NCBI GenBank assembly: GCA_018714685.1
Contig: DVNC01000021.1
Location: forward strand, 62,001-126,000
Direction of reading: 5' to 3'
Source of the DNA: Scatocola faecipullorum
Lineage (GTDB): Bacteria > Pseudomonadota > Alphaproteobacteria > RF32 > CAG-239
Length of the DNA: 64,000 bases
Shown piece after piece: positions 1-9,041 of this stretch. The translations under genes were made by a program, and so were the position numbers. How positions within the stretch are numbered: the first letter of the stretch is position 1; the number at the start of each line of letters is the position of its first letter. The notes under the pieces are model-generated. The model had not been told where the DNA came from. It did no database searches and saw nothing but the letters and a program-made list of their open reading frames with translations.

Positions 1-1180
1 TGACCGGGTTATTATCGGCGAAGTGAATGAAAATATCTGGCCGCAGGCCGTAACGGCCGATCCCTGGATGTCGCGGCCGATGAAGCGGGAGTTCGGTTTT
101 CCTCTGCCGGAGCGGACGGTCGGGGTCGGGGCTTATGATTTCAGTCAGCTGCTGGCGAATGAAGAGGTTTATCTGACCCGGGCGGAAAGAGTGGCGGGGA
201 CGCCGATGGTCAAGTCCCGCTGGTGGATGCGTTTGGAAACGGTTCTGAAGGCGCTGAATATTCCGATTGAAAATTTGGAAGATGTTGTTTTTCGCAGCTG
301 GGCGAGATTTCTTGACCGCAGCGAGACGTTTACCCGTTTGCTGCCGCCGGCGCCGAAACCTCCGGTGAGCGCCCGGCCGCGGGAGTTGTCGGCCAGTGCG
401 GTGGAATACTGGATGCGTGACCCGTATATTATTTTTGCCAAATACATTTTGCGGCTGAAAAAGCTGGACGATTTGGAACAAGAAGTTACCTTTGCCGATT
501 ACGGTACGATTATCCATGCGGTTTTAGAGCAGTTTAACCGCAAATATAACCGTCAGTTTCCGCCAAATGCCAAGGAAGAACTGCTGGCTTTGGGACGGGC
601 TTATTTTGCGGAAAACGAAATTGCCGCCGAAACCAGAGCTTTCTGGTGGCCTCATTTTGAAAAGACGGTTGACTGGCTGGTTACGGCGGAAAACGATTAT
701 CGTCCGTCGGTCCGTGAAGTGCATAACGAGGTTCAGGGGCGTTTCCGTTTTGAAGCGCCGGCCGGTCCTTTTACCATTACGGCCAAAGCCGACCGGGTAG
801 ATGAAACTGCCGACGGGCGGATTAATATCATTGATTATAAAACCGGAGAAGCTCGCAGTCCGAAAGAAGTGCGCGCCGGTTATGCGCCGCAGTTGCCGAT
901 AGAAGCTTTGATTGCCCGGGAAGGCGGTTTTGACGGTATTCCGGCGAAAGAGGTTGCCGCCCTGATTTATTGGCAGCTCGGGCGCAAAGAAACGCGGTTG
1001 GACGAAGAGGTGGACGATATTTTGAACACCAATTTGAAAAATCTGCGGGAGCTGGCGACATTATTTGATTTTCCCGATACCGCCTATATCAGTAAGCCCA
1101 ATCCGCGTTATGCGCCGAAATATTCGGATTATGAACAGTTGGCGAGGGTAAAGGAGTGGTCCGTTGTTGAGGAAGAATAG
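1..1180 (+). CDS. addB: AddB, 3' part (double-strand break repair helicase-nuclease subunit), truncated by window edge
   Basis: C-terminal part of the AddB subunit of the AddAB helicase-nuclease, which resects double-strand DNA ends for RecA loading. The reading frame is open to the left edge (first full codon at base 2), so the start lies outside the window. The fragment opens with a helicase-like stretch (VIIGEVNENIWP), continues through LSASAVEYWMRDPY and GTIIHAVLEQF, and ends in a PD-(D/E)XK nuclease domain whose core DYKTG is encoded at about 833-847 and is followed by YAPQLPIEAL. The fragment has no cysteine. This fits alphaproteobacterial AddB, which lacks the Fe-S staple of the Bacillus protein. 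addA follows 108 bases downstream, and a palindromic element fills the gap. Confidence 0.93.
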   Translation, partial: DRVIIGEVNENIWPQAVTADPWMSRPMKREFGFPLPERTVGVGAYDFSQLLANEEVYLTRAERVAGTPMVKSRWWMRLETVLKALNIPIENLEDVVFRSWARFLDRSETFTRLLPPAPKPPVSARPRELSASAVEYWMRDPYIIFAKYILRLKKLDDLEQEVTFADYGTIIHAVLEQFNRKYNRQFPPNAKEELLALGRAYFAENEIAAETRAFWWPHFEKTVDWLVTAENDYRPSVREVHNEVQGRFRFEAPAGPFTITAKADRVDETADGRINIIDYKTGEARSPKEVRAGYAPQLPIEALIAREGGFDGIPAKEVAALIYWQLGRKETRLDEEVDDILNTNLKNLRELATLFDFPDTAYISKPNPRYAPKYSDYEQLARVKEWSVVEEE

Positions 1181-1283
1181 TTTTATTGAAGACCCGGAGA
1201 CATTATCCGGTGCTCAAATGCTCACATACTGCTATGTCCGCTCCGCTTCTGTGCTCCGTGTGGTTTCACTTCAATTTCAGGAG
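1178..1283. repeat. Stop-codon-anchored palindromic element, addB-addA copy
   Basis: Imperfect inverted repeat between addB and addA. The left arm holds ATTGAAG at 1184-1190 just after the addB stop (1178-1180); the right arm holds CTTCAAT near 1269-1275. The inner part (about 1208-1260) aligns without gaps to the copies inside hemW and truA at 41 of 53 positions. It therefore links the intergenic and in-frame copies. It lies inside an apparent operon and has no T-run, so it is not an ordinary terminator. The exact ends are uncertain by a few bases. Confidence 0.6.
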
Positions 1284-1288
1284 TTGTT

Positions 1289-4200
1289 ATGATGAACGGC
1301 GAAGATATTTCCGCGGCACGAAAAGAGCGGGGAAAATTAGCGACCGCGCAGCAGCGGCGGGCGGCGAATCCGCTTAAATCCGTCTGGGTGGAAGCATCGG
1401 CGGGAACCGGCAAAACCAAGGTGTTGTCTGACAGGGTTCTGCGGTTGCTGCTGAGCGGCGTAGCGCCGTCAAAAATTCTTTGTTTGACCTATACCAAAGC
1501 GGCGGCGGTGGAAATGAGCTCACGCATTGCCGGGCGGCTCAGCCGCTGGGCAGTTGCTGATGACGAAACACTTCATAAAGAGCTTTCAGCATTGTTGGGA
1601 AATCTGCCGGACAGCCGGGAAGCATATATAAAACTGGAAGCGACGGCAAGGCAGTTGTTTGCAGTTTTGCTGGATACGCCGGGAGGAATGAAAATTCAGA
1701 CCATACACAGTTTTTGTCAGGAAATTTTAAAAAGATTTCCTTTAGAGGCAAGAATTTCGCCGTATTTTGAGGTGATGGACGACCGCACGGCTTCCGAGGC
1801 TTTGGCAGATATTCAGAAAAAACTGTTGCAAAAAATTGAAGATGAACCGGAGAGTGCAGTCGGGCAGGCTTTGGCTTTTCTGACCCGGCAGGTGAGCGAA
1901 TTCAAATTTCCCCAGATTATGGAGACAATTGCCGCTAACCGGAACAAAATCAGCAAACTTTTATCGGCGTATCCCGACGAGTTGGCTCTGCGGGCTGCCT
2001 TGGCAGCACGGCTGGAAGTTAATCCGGATGACAGCGAATCGTCTTTGCGGCAACGATATATGGCCGGTCTTAACCGGACTGATTTGAAAGAGCTGCGTGA
2101 GGCCTGGTTTAAAGGGACTGCAACCGATGTTAAAAATGCAGAGGTTTTGGCCGGACTGGCGGAGAGAGAGTTTCCGGCGGAGGAGTTTGAAACTTTTCAA
2201 AAGCTGTTTTTAACCAAGGAAGGAAAACCCAAAGCCAAGGCCGGCAGCAAAGGAGCCCTGGCCGCCTGTCCGCGGCTGGAGGAGATTTTTTACCGCGAAG
2301 CGGAAAATTTGTCGGAGTTGGAAAGCAAAGCTGCCGGTCTGCGGGTTTTTGCTTCGACGGCGGCGGTTCTGAGTTTGGCGGAGGAACTTATCGGCGGTTA
2401 TAACCGTTATAAAAAAATCCATTCCAAAATGGATTATGAAGATTTGATTGTTTTAACCAGAGATTTGTTGGAAAACAAAAGCGTGGCCGATTGGGTGCTT
2501 TATAAGCTGGACGGCGGTATTGATCATGTGTTGATTGACGAAGCACAAGACACTTCGCCCAACCAATGGGCAATTGTCAAAGCGGTGACGGAGGAGTTTT
2601 TTAACGGATTGGGGGCCGCGGACAAAGTACGGACGGTTTTTGCCGTGGGTGACCGCAAACAGTCGATTTACAGTTTTCAGGGGGCCGATCCGCGGGAATT
2701 TGAAAATATGCGGCGGTATTTTGCGGCAAAGGCTTCTAATTTTGATGAAGTGAAACTTGAAGTTTCTTTCCGTTCAACGGCAACGGTGCTGGACAGCGTG
2801 AATACGGTTTTTGGCGATGAGTATGCCAAGCAGGGCGTGGTTCTGGAAGGTGAAGACATAACGCATATTCCGTTTCGTCTGGGAGACGGCGGACGGGTGG
2901 AACTCTGGCCGCTGGTCGAGCCGCAGGAAGGCGAAAATCCCGATATGTGGCGGCCGCCGGTGGAGCGCGTGCCGGGGGAATCGACCTCATCGCGACTGGC
3001 CAAGATGATTGCCGCCAAAATTAAAGAGCAGGTCTCGCGCGGGGATATTCTGGTTTCGCAGAACCGGTCGGTGCGCTACCGCGACTATATGATTTTGGTG
3101 CAGCGGCGCAACAGCTTTGTTGAGGAGATGGTGCGTGAATGCAAAAACGTCGGAGTTAACGTTTCGGGGGTGGATAAAATCAGGCTGCTGGAACAAATTG
3201 CGGTGCAGGATTTGGTGGCACTGGGCCAGTTTCTGCTGTTGCCGACCGATGATTTGACCTTGGCGACGGTTTTGAAATCGCCGTTGTTCGGTTTGAATGA
3301 CGATGATTTGTTTGTGCTATGTTATAATCGCGGCGGGGTTTCGGTTTGGACCAGACTGTGCGATAACCCGGATTACCGCCGGACGTATCTGCAACTGCGG
3401 GAACTGTTGGATATGGCGGATTATGTACGTCCGTTTGAGCTATACGGCTATGTGCTCAACAAGCAGGGCGGCCGTAAGAAATTTGTCGAGCGTATGGGGC
3501 TGGAGGTTGAAGACGGGCTGGACGAGTTTGTTAATTTGACGCTGGCTTATGAGCAGGAACATATACCGAGTTTGCAGGGGTTTGTGCAGTGGATTGCCGG
3601 CGACGAGGTCGAAATAAAGCGCGAGCTGGAGCAAAGCGAGGCCGATGCGGTGCGGATTATGACGGTTCACGGTTCCAAAGGTTTGCAGGCACCGATAGTT
3701 ATTCTGCCGGATACGGTGCGAATGGTAAATGTGCGGAAAGAAAGCGGCCTGTTGTGGGATGATTTGTTTTATTATCCGCTTTCTTCGGGGGATTATGACA
3801 AGAACTGCAACCGGATTAAAGACGAAGAAATTATCCGTGCCAATGAGGAATATAAGCGGCTGTTGTATGTGGCTTTGACCCGTGCGGAAGATCGGCTTTG
3901 TATTTGCGGTTACCGTAAAGGAACAGCAGTTAAAGACGAATCATGGTACGGTATTTGCAAACGCAGTCTGTCGGCTATCGGGCAGACGGACGAAACTGAA
4001 AAAGTTGTGTACGAAACGCCGCAGGAACTGGATGTTGCCGCGGTACAGACAGGTGTTACCAAAGAACTGACACGGCCGGATTTTCCGTGGCTGACGCAGC
4101 CGGCCGCAGAAGAAAATCCTCTGGCAAAACCTTATACGCCGTCGCGGCCGGATGAAGATGACAACGATGTGGCTCTGGTGTCTCCCATCGGCGAAGACGG

Positions 4201-4672
4201 TTCAAACCGTTACCGCCGCGGACGGATTATTCATAAGCTGCTTCAGTTTATGCCGGATGTTCATTCTGCCGATAAGGCGCAGATTATTGATGAGTTTTTA
4301 CGGAAAAATGCGCCGGAACTGACGTCGGCGCAGGCCGGGCGAATCCGCGAAGAGGTTTTGACGCTGCTGAATAATCCGCAATTCGGTTCGTTGTTCGGTC
4401 CGGGATCGAAGGCTGAAGTTCCGGTTATCGGCGAGGCGGACGGCAAAATTATTTCCGCGCAGGTTGACCGTTTGGTGGTGACGGAAAACAAGGTTATGAT
4501 TGTTGATTTTAAAACGAATCGACCGGCCGCCAAAACGCCGGCTGACGTGCCTCCGGTTTATGTCAAACAGCTGCGGGCCTACCGGGACTTGCTGGCTCGC
4601 ATTTATCCGGCAAAACAAGTGCAAAGCTATATCTTGTGGACGGATACGGCGCAGATTATGCAGATTGAGTGA
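1289..4672 (+). CDS. addA: AddA, UvrD-type helicase and nuclease of the AddAB complex
   Basis: 1127-residue AddA, the 3'-5' helicase and nuclease partner of AddB, acting on double-strand DNA ends. The visible superfamily 1 motifs are Walker A ASAGTGKT (residues 36-43), LTYTKAAAVEM (Ia), LIDEAQD (about 413-419, Walker B), VGDRKQSIYSFQGADP (III), VSFRS (IV), MTVHGSKGLQAP (V) and LLYVALTRAEDRL (VI). The C-terminal nuclease domain has AQVDRL and VDFKTNRP (D at about 1073), then QLRAYRDLL. The start at 1289 is preceded by CAGGAG; a second ATG follows immediately. Length and domain order match alphaproteobacterial AddA. It was probably transcribed together with addB, despite the palindromic element between them. 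Confidence 0.96.
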   Translation: MMNGEDISAARKERGKLATAQQRRAANPLKSVWVEASAGTGKTKVLSDRVLRLLLSGVAPSKILCLTYTKAAAVEMSSRIAGRLSRWAVADDETLHKELSALLGNLPDSREAYIKLEATARQLFAVLLDTPGGMKIQTIHSFCQEILKRFPLEARISPYFEVMDDRTASEALADIQKKLLQKIEDEPESAVGQALAFLTRQVSEFKFPQIMETIAANRNKISKLLSAYPDELALRAALAARLEVNPDDSESSLRQRYMAGLNRTDLKELREAWFKGTATDVKNAEVLAGLAEREFPAEEFETFQKLFLTKEGKPKAKAGSKGALAACPRLEEIFYREAENLSELESKAAGLRVFASTAAVLSLAEELIGGYNRYKKIHSKMDYEDLIVLTRDLLENKSVADWVLYKLDGGIDHVLIDEAQDTSPNQWAIVKAVTEEFFNGLGAADKVRTVFAVGDRKQSIYSFQGADPREFENMRRYFAAKASNFDEVKLEVSFRSTATVLDSVNTVFGDEYAKQGVVLEGEDITHIPFRLGDGGRVELWPLVEPQEGENPDMWRPPVERVPGESTSSRLAKMIAAKIKEQVSRGDILVSQNRSVRYRDYMILVQRRNSFVEEMVRECKNVGVNVSGVDKIRLLEQIAVQDLVALGQFLLLPTDDLTLATVLKSPLFGLNDDDLFVLCYNRGGVSVWTRLCDNPDYRRTYLQLRELLDMADYVRPFELYGYVLNKQGGRKKFVERMGLEVEDGLDEFVNLTLAYEQEHIPSLQGFVQWIAGDEVEIKRELEQSEADAVRIMTVHGSKGLQAPIVILPDTVRMVNVRKESGLLWDDLFYYPLSSGDYDKNCNRIKDEEIIRANEEYKRLLYVALTRAEDRLCICGYRKGTAVKDESWYGICKRSLSAIGQTDETEKVVYETPQELDVAAVQTGVTKELTRPDFPWLTQPAAEENPLAKPYTPSRPDEDDNDVALVSPIGEDGSNRYRRGRIIHKLLQFMPDVHSADKAQIIDEFLRKNAPELTSAQAGRIREEVLTLLNNPQFGSLFGPGSKAEVPVIGEADGKIISAQVDRLVVTENKVMIVDFKTNRPAAKTPADVPPVYVKQLRAYRDLLARIYPAKQVQSYILWTDTAQIMQIE

Positions 4673-4764
4673 GTTTTTTAGATAATAAGTCTTTAATAAA
4701 TAAAAATTTCAATTATATTAGATACATCTGATGACACTTATTTATAATTAGGAAAGGAAAAGCT

Positions 4765-5079
4765 ATGAAACAAATTTCGGACAGCCAGTTTGAAACTGAA
4801 GTACTAAAAGCCAACGGTTTGGTTCTGGTGGATTTTTGGGCGGAATGGTGCGGCCCCTGCCGTCAGCTCGGCCCGATTTTGGAAGAAGTTTCCAAAGAGA
4901 TGGGAGACAAAGTCGAAATCTGCAAAATGAATGTCGATGAATCTCCGAACACGGCTGCCCAATATGGTATTCGCAGTATTCCGACTATGTTCCTGTTTAA
5001 AGACGGCAAGCAGATTGACACCAAAGTCGGTTTGAATTCTCAGGCTTCTTTGGTCAGCTGGCTGAATTCCCATCTGTAA
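4765..5079 (+). CDS. trxA: Thioredoxin 1
   Basis: 104-residue cytoplasmic thioredoxin, a general protein disulfide reductase that also reduces ribonucleotide reductase; nrdAB lies in this window. The redox motif is WCGPC at residues 28-32 (C29, C32), preceded by VDFWAEWCG, and the conserved cis-proline is in SIPTMFLF (P73). The length is that of a classic single-domain TrxA with no signal peptide. AGGAAAGG lies just before the ATG. The 92-base gap after addA is very AT-rich and includes TATAAT at 4743-4748, so the gene may have its own promoter. Its place behind addAB is common in alphaproteobacteria. It ends with a strong terminator. Confidence 0.96.
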   Translation: MKQISDSQFETEVLKANGLVLVDFWAEWCGPCRQLGPILEEVSKEMGDKVEICKMNVDESPNTAAQYGIRSIPTMFLFKDGKQIDTKVGLNSQASLVSWLNSHL

Positions 5080-5093
5080 GCCGAACGGCTTTC

Positions 5094-5126
5094 AAAGCGC
5101 CCGTGTCAGAACAGGGCGCTTTTTTT
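5094..5126 (+). terminator. Intrinsic terminator after trxA
   Basis: Stem AAAGCGCCC pairs with GGGCGCTTT around an 11-base loop and is followed by a T-run. It lies 14 bases after the trxA stop. Confidence 0.88.
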
Positions 5127-5187
5127 ATGCCTGTTCCCTTTAATTGTTTCTGTCGGAGCATATATAGGCCGGGTAGGAGAATATTCA

Positions 5188-6090
5188 ATGCTTTGGATTA
5201 TCGACGGCCTGATTTACGGTTTTTTTACGGCGTTATATACGCTGGTGAACCAGCATTATAAGTTTAACGGTTATTTGCTGGGAATCTGGCGCGGGTTCGG
5301 AATATCTTTTTTCTTTCTGCCGTTTTTGTTTTTTCTGCCGGTTCCCGATGATGCTTATTATTATTTTCTGCTGATTTTTCAAGGTTTTTTAATCGGCGTA
5401 TATGATTCACATCTGTTTTTTGCTTCGGCAGATTACGGAGCGGGGCCGACTTCCCGGGTTATGGCTTTGTCGGCGCTGATTACAACGATTTTCTGGTGGT
5501 TTTTGACCCCGCATTTGTTTTGGGGTTTATTGCAGAACGCAACGGTGTTTATGAGCCTAATCTTAGTTTTGTTCGGGTTTACGGTGAGCTATTGGCAAAT
5601 GGTGCAGTCGCCGGTTTCCAAAGCGTTGGTTTGGTATATGTTTCCGGTTGTTTTTGCTTTTGCGGGAATGAGCATTATTACCAAAGAAATTGCCCTGCAC
5701 GGTTCAAACGCCTGGCAGGGTGTGGCCTATTATCTGACCGTGGCAACGTTTGTCAGCGGCTGTTATAACAGTTATTGGTATGCCAAAACGGTTAAACCCG
5801 GTTTAAAGGGCTTTTTCAAAAACGTTTTTGAATGGAAACTGGTTAAGGCCGGTTTGTATGTCGTCAGTTTCAGTTGGGCTCTGATTACGGCCAAAACACT
5901 GGCTTTGCGGATTGCTCCCAATCCGGGATATGTGATTGCTTTGCTGCTGACGTCGCCGATTTTTGTTTTTGTGCTGAACAGGTATCGTAAAGTTCCGGAC
6001 AATATTTCGGTTAAGGCCGGTTTTTCGATGATTTTTTTTCTTTTTCTGCTTTTGCTGCTGGTGAACGGTAATTACGGAGTGATTGACTAA
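5188..6090 (+). CDS. Polytopic membrane protein, EamA/DMT-transporter-like
   Basis: 300-residue integral membrane protein with roughly nine or ten hydrophobic segments and little outside the membrane. It begins with a segment like those of drug/metabolite transporters (GLIYGFFTALYTLVNQ), has a loop YGAGPTSRVMALSALITT of the kind found in EamA repeats, and ends in a hydrophobic helix. No substrate can be deduced. AGGAG lies upstream of the chosen ATG. The stop codon overlaps the convergent hemW stop by three bases, so the two transcripts are antisense at their ends. Membership of the DMT superfamily is an inference from topology and a few short motifs. Confidence 0.6.
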   Translation: MLWIIDGLIYGFFTALYTLVNQHYKFNGYLLGIWRGFGISFFFLPFLFFLPVPDDAYYYFLLIFQGFLIGVYDSHLFFASADYGAGPTSRVMALSALITTIFWWFLTPHLFWGLLQNATVFMSLILVLFGFTVSYWQMVQSPVSKALVWYMFPVVFAFAGMSIITKEIALHGSNAWQGVAYYLTVATFVSGCYNSYWYAKTVKPGLKGFFKNVFEWKLVKAGLYVVSFSWALITAKTLALRIAPNPGYVIALLLTSPIFVFVLNRYRKVPDNISVKAGFSMIFFLFLLLLLVNGNYGVID

Positions 6091-7730
6091 CGGCAGAGTT
6101 CTTCGATGATTTTGTTGAGAAGCAAAAAACCCCGGTTGGCGGCGCGCAGGCTGTGCTTGTCTTCAAACAGAAGTTTTTGCCGGATTAAGCTTTGTCTGGC
6201 TTTGTCATTGACAAAGCCGGTCAGTTCCAATCCGCATTGGCGGCGGAAGTTTTCTTTGTTGATTCCTTCACGGATGCGCAATCCCATAATAATCAATTCT
6301 TCCGCCCGTTCCTGCGGGGTCAGTTCTTCCAGTTGCCGATGGTGGGTCGAGGCATAAATTTTATCGGTTGTTTTGATGCGTCCGTGGGCGGCGGGGCCAA
6401 TCCCGAGATAGTTTTGTCCGCGCCAATAGGCCAGATTATGGATTGATTCATAACCGGGGTGGGCAAAGTTGGAAACTTCATATTGCGGATAGCCTTTTGT
6501 TGCCAAAAATTCCTGTGTCAGCGCATAGAGTTCGGCTGCCGGTTCATCATCCATCGGTTTGATGCCTTTGCGGGCAAAAAAGGTGCCTTCTTCGATGGTC
6601 AGTTGGTAGAGCGAGAGATGTTTCAGGCCGAGTTCGCTTATCTGGTTCAGTTCTTGTTTCCAGGCTTCCGCGGTTTGTCCGGGCCGGGCGTAAATCAGGT
6701 CGGCAGAGTGGTTGTCAAACAGCCGTGTTACTTCGTCAACGGCGTGGAGTGCCCGGCTTAAATTATGGGTTCGTCCGAGGAATTTAAGGTCTTTGTCGTT
6801 CAAAGCCTGAATGCCTAAAGACAGACGGTTGATGCCGGCCAGTCGGAGGTCGGCAAAGAGGTTGGGGCGATTGGTGTTGGGGTTCGCTTCAAGTGAAATT
6901 TCCACCTGTTTTGTTGTCGGCCAGAGTTTGAAAATATGATTAATTACTTTTTCAATGTACTGCGGTTCAATCAATGAGGGCGTGCCGCCGCCGAAAAAAA
7001 TACTCTGGACGGTTTGTTTGGCCGTCAGGTCGTGATACCAGTTTAAGTCGTCCAGATAACCGTCAATAATTTGTTTTTGATCAACATGCTTGTCAACTTT
7101 GCTGAAAAAATCGCAATAGGGGCATTTGCTTAAGCAGTAGGGCCAGTGAATGTAAACAGACAGGGGAACAATGATTTTATTGGTCTTCTGCAGGCGTCTT
7201 CCGGTGCTCGCGTCCTCACGTACGTCTGTGTACGCTGCGGTTCTGCGCTCCGTGGAGCCACCAGCATAAGCCTCACTAAAATCATTGTTGAAAAAAGCAT
7301 TGGTCTTCTGCGGGTGTCTTCCGGTGCTCGCGTCTTCATGTAATTCCCGTGAGGCATAATTCTCTTCTAACCTCCCCTTAATATTAAGGGGAGGAACGGT
7401 AGGGATTAAGTTTGTTATTTGTGAAAGACAGCCTTCAATATTTTCCAGAATATCATTATTCCAAAAGCGAAGAATTTTACAACCGCGTTTTTTTATATAA
7501 TTATCGCGAATATCATCCTGATGATTATCATTATGTTGCCCGCCGTTAATTTCAATTATTAATTTGAGCGAAGCACAATAAAAATCGACAATATATTTGT
7601 TATCAAAAACATATTGTCTTTGAAAACGTACTCCTAATTGTCGTTTGCGCAGTTTTTGCCATAACAATTTTTCAGCATTTGTTTGGTTGCTGCGCAATTG
7701 ACGGGAGTAAGTTATCAGTTGCTTTTCCAT
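6087..7730 (-). CDS. hemW: DUF559 nuclease-like domain fused to HemW-type radical SAM protein
   Basis: 547-residue fused protein. Residues 1 to about 115 are a DUF559 domain (Vsr-like PD-(D/E)XK fold: YIVDFYCASLKLIIEINGGQH). Residues 131-188 are encoded by a palindromic element also found in truA. From about residue 189 the protein is HemW: YIHWPYC, then C199-x3-C203-x2-C206-D-F, the 4Fe-4S/SAM motif of HemW (final F rather than the C of coproporphyrinogen oxidase HemN), GGGTPSL, and a C-terminal NLAYWRGQNYLGIGPAAH. HemW is a heme chaperone or insertion protein. No ATG, GTG or TTG occurs in frame between the start and the HemW part, so HemW has no separate conventional start. The ATG at 7730 overlaps the hslU stop (TGATG); GTG at 7733 is an alternative. 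What the nuclease-like domain does here is unknown. Confidence 0.85.
   Translation of the reverse strand: MEKQLITYSRQLRSNQTNAEKLLWQKLRKRQLGVRFQRQYVFDNKYIVDFYCASLKLIIEINGGQHNDNHQDDIRDNYIKKRGCKILRFWNNDILENIEGCLSQITNLIPTVPPLNIKGRLEENYASRELHEDASTGRHPQKTNAFFNNDFSEAYAGGSTERRTAAYTDVREDASTGRRLQKTNKIIVPLSVYIHWPYCLSKCPYCDFFSKVDKHVDQKQIIDGYLDDLNWYHDLTAKQTVQSIFFGGGTPSLIEPQYIEKVINHIFKLWPTTKQVEISLEANPNTNRPNLFADLRLAGINRLSLGIQALNDKDLKFLGRTHNLSRALHAVDEVTRLFDNHSADLIYARPGQTAEAWKQELNQISELGLKHLSLYQLTIEEGTFFARKGIKPMDDEPAAELYALTQEFLATKGYPQYEVSNFAHPGYESIHNLAYWRGQNYLGIGPAAHGRIKTTDKIYASTHHRQLEELTPQERAEELIIMGLRIREGINKENFRRQCGLELTGFVNDKARQSLIRQKLLFEDKHSLRAANRGFLLLNKIIEELCR
7169..7340. repeat. In-frame palindromic element inside the DUF559-HemW gene
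   Basis: An imperfect palindrome at 7169-7287 has identical 11-base ends (CAATGATTTTA and its reverse complement). It is followed by a direct repeat: 7301-7340 copies 7181-7220 at a period of exactly 120 bases. The element adds about 58 residues in frame on the minus strand, with EDASTGR and QKTN motifs occurring twice 40 residues apart. It is about 94% identical to the truA copy, in the same orientation relative to the gene and the same reading frame. Confidence 0.88.
7371..7394. repeat. 24-base perfect palindrome in the DUF559-HemW linker
   Basis: The 12-base arm CCTCCCCTTAAT is followed directly by its reverse complement. It lies between the DUF559 domain and the larger in-frame element and encodes PPLNIKGR on the minus strand. 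It may be a separate small repeat or the remnant of a terminator of a once independent DUF559 gene. Confidence 0.7.
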
Positions 7731-9040
7731 CACAGAATAAATTTGGACAAGTCGCTGGCTTCCGTGTATTTGGCAAGCTTTTCCTCAACCATGGCGGCGG
7801 TGATGACGGCCATTTCGCCGCTGCGGTCGGAAGCGCTGAAGCTGATGTCTTCCAGCAGTATTTCCAGAACCGTGTGCAGCCGGCGGGCGCCGATGTTTTC
7901 GACGTTTTCGTTGATGATGACGGCCATATCGGCAATTTTTTCAATGGCTTCGGGTTCAAATTCCAAGTCAAAATTCTCGGTCTTCATCAGGGCAACATAT
8001 TGCTCAATCAGATTGGCTTCCGGTTCGGTGAGAATTTTGACGAAGTCTTCGTGAGTGAGGGCTTTCAGTTCAACCCGAATGGGCAGCCGTCCCTGCAATT
8101 CCGGCAGCAGGTCGGAAGGTTTTGACAAGTGAAAGGCGCCGGAACAAATAAACAGGATATGGTCGGTTCTGACCATACCGTATTTGGTGGCGACAGTGGT
8201 GCCCTCAATTAACGGCAACAGGTCGCGCTGAACGCCTTCGCGGGAGATGTCGCTGCCGCGGCGGTCGTCTTTGCCGGATATCTTGTCGATTTCGTCAATG
8301 AAGACGATACCGTCGTTTTCAACCGCTTTAATGGCTTCGCGGGTGATGAGGTCATTGTCGAGCAGTTTGTCGCTTTCTTCTTCCATCAGCACTTTATACG
8401 CATCGCCGACGGTCATTTTCTTGGTTTTGTATTTGTCACCGAAAGGTTTGCCGATTAAGTCGCCCAGGCTTATCATTCCCATTTGGGCACCGGGCATGCC
8501 GGGAATGTCAATGGTCGGCATGGAGGTGTTGCCGTTGTCGAGAACGCTGATTTCAATTTCTTTATCGTTAAGCTGGTTTTCCCGCAGCAGTTTGCGGAAC
8601 TTTTGTCTGGTTTCCTCTCCGGCATTGACGCCGACTAATGCTTCCAGCACGCGTTCTTCGGCGGCAATTTCCGCTTTGGCGGCAACGCTTTTGCGCATTT
8701 CTTCTTTGGTGGTGTGCAGCGCATTTTCCAACAGATCGCGGATGATGGATTCAACGTCACGGCCAACATAGCCGATTTCTGTAAATTTGGTAGCTTCCAC
8801 TTTGATAAAAGGCGCTTTGGCCAGTTTGGCCAGGCGGCGGGAAATTTCGGTTTTGCCGACCCCGGTGGGGCCAACCATTAAAATGTTTTTGGGAACGATT
8901 TCTTCCTTTAATCGGTCGGGAAGCTGCATACGGCGCCAACGGTTGCGCAGGGCAACGGCAACGGCTTTTTTGGCTTCACATTGGCCGACAATAAAGCGGT
9001 CAAGTTCGGATACGATTTCGCGGGGGCTGAATACGGCCAT
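7730..9040 (-). CDS. hslU: HslU, ATPase subunit of the HslVU protease
   Basis: 436-residue AAA+ unfoldase that feeds substrates to the HslV peptidase. Walker A is GPTGVGKT at residues 57-64. The intermediate domain follows (about residues 110-240). Walker B has FIDEIDKI with D249. The SREGVQRDLLPLIEG segment, sensor region and arginine-finger region (ELQGRLPIRVEL) are present, and the C-terminus ends in SDLSKFIL, the tail that docks into HslV. It starts one base after the hslV stop and overlaps the next gene by one base. This indicates one translationally coupled hslV-hslU-hemW transcript. Length and motifs are complete. Confidence 0.97.
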   Translation of the reverse strand: MAVFSPREIVSELDRFIVGQCEAKKAVAVALRNRWRRMQLPDRLKEEIVPKNILMVGPTGVGKTEISRRLAKLAKAPFIKVEATKFTEIGYVGRDVESIIRDLLENALHTTKEEMRKSVAAKAEIAAEERVLEALVGVNAGEETRQKFRKLLRENQLNDKEIEISVLDNGNTSMPTIDIPGMPGAQMGMISLGDLIGKPFGDKYKTKKMTVGDAYKVLMEEESDKLLDNDLITREAIKAVENDGIVFIDEIDKISGKDDRRGSDISREGVQRDLLPLIEGTTVATKYGMVRTDHILFICSGAFHLSKPSDLLPELQGRLPIRVELKALTHEDFVKILTEPEANLIEQYVALMKTENFDLEFEPEAIEKIADMAVIINENVENIGARRLHTVLEILLEDISFSASDRSGEMAVITAAMVEEKLAKYTEASDLSKFIL

Positions 9041-9041
9041 T

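Noticed and set aside
1186..1377. Open frame of 63 codons between addB and addA
   Set aside because: It runs through the palindromic element and into addA in another frame; nothing supports translation.
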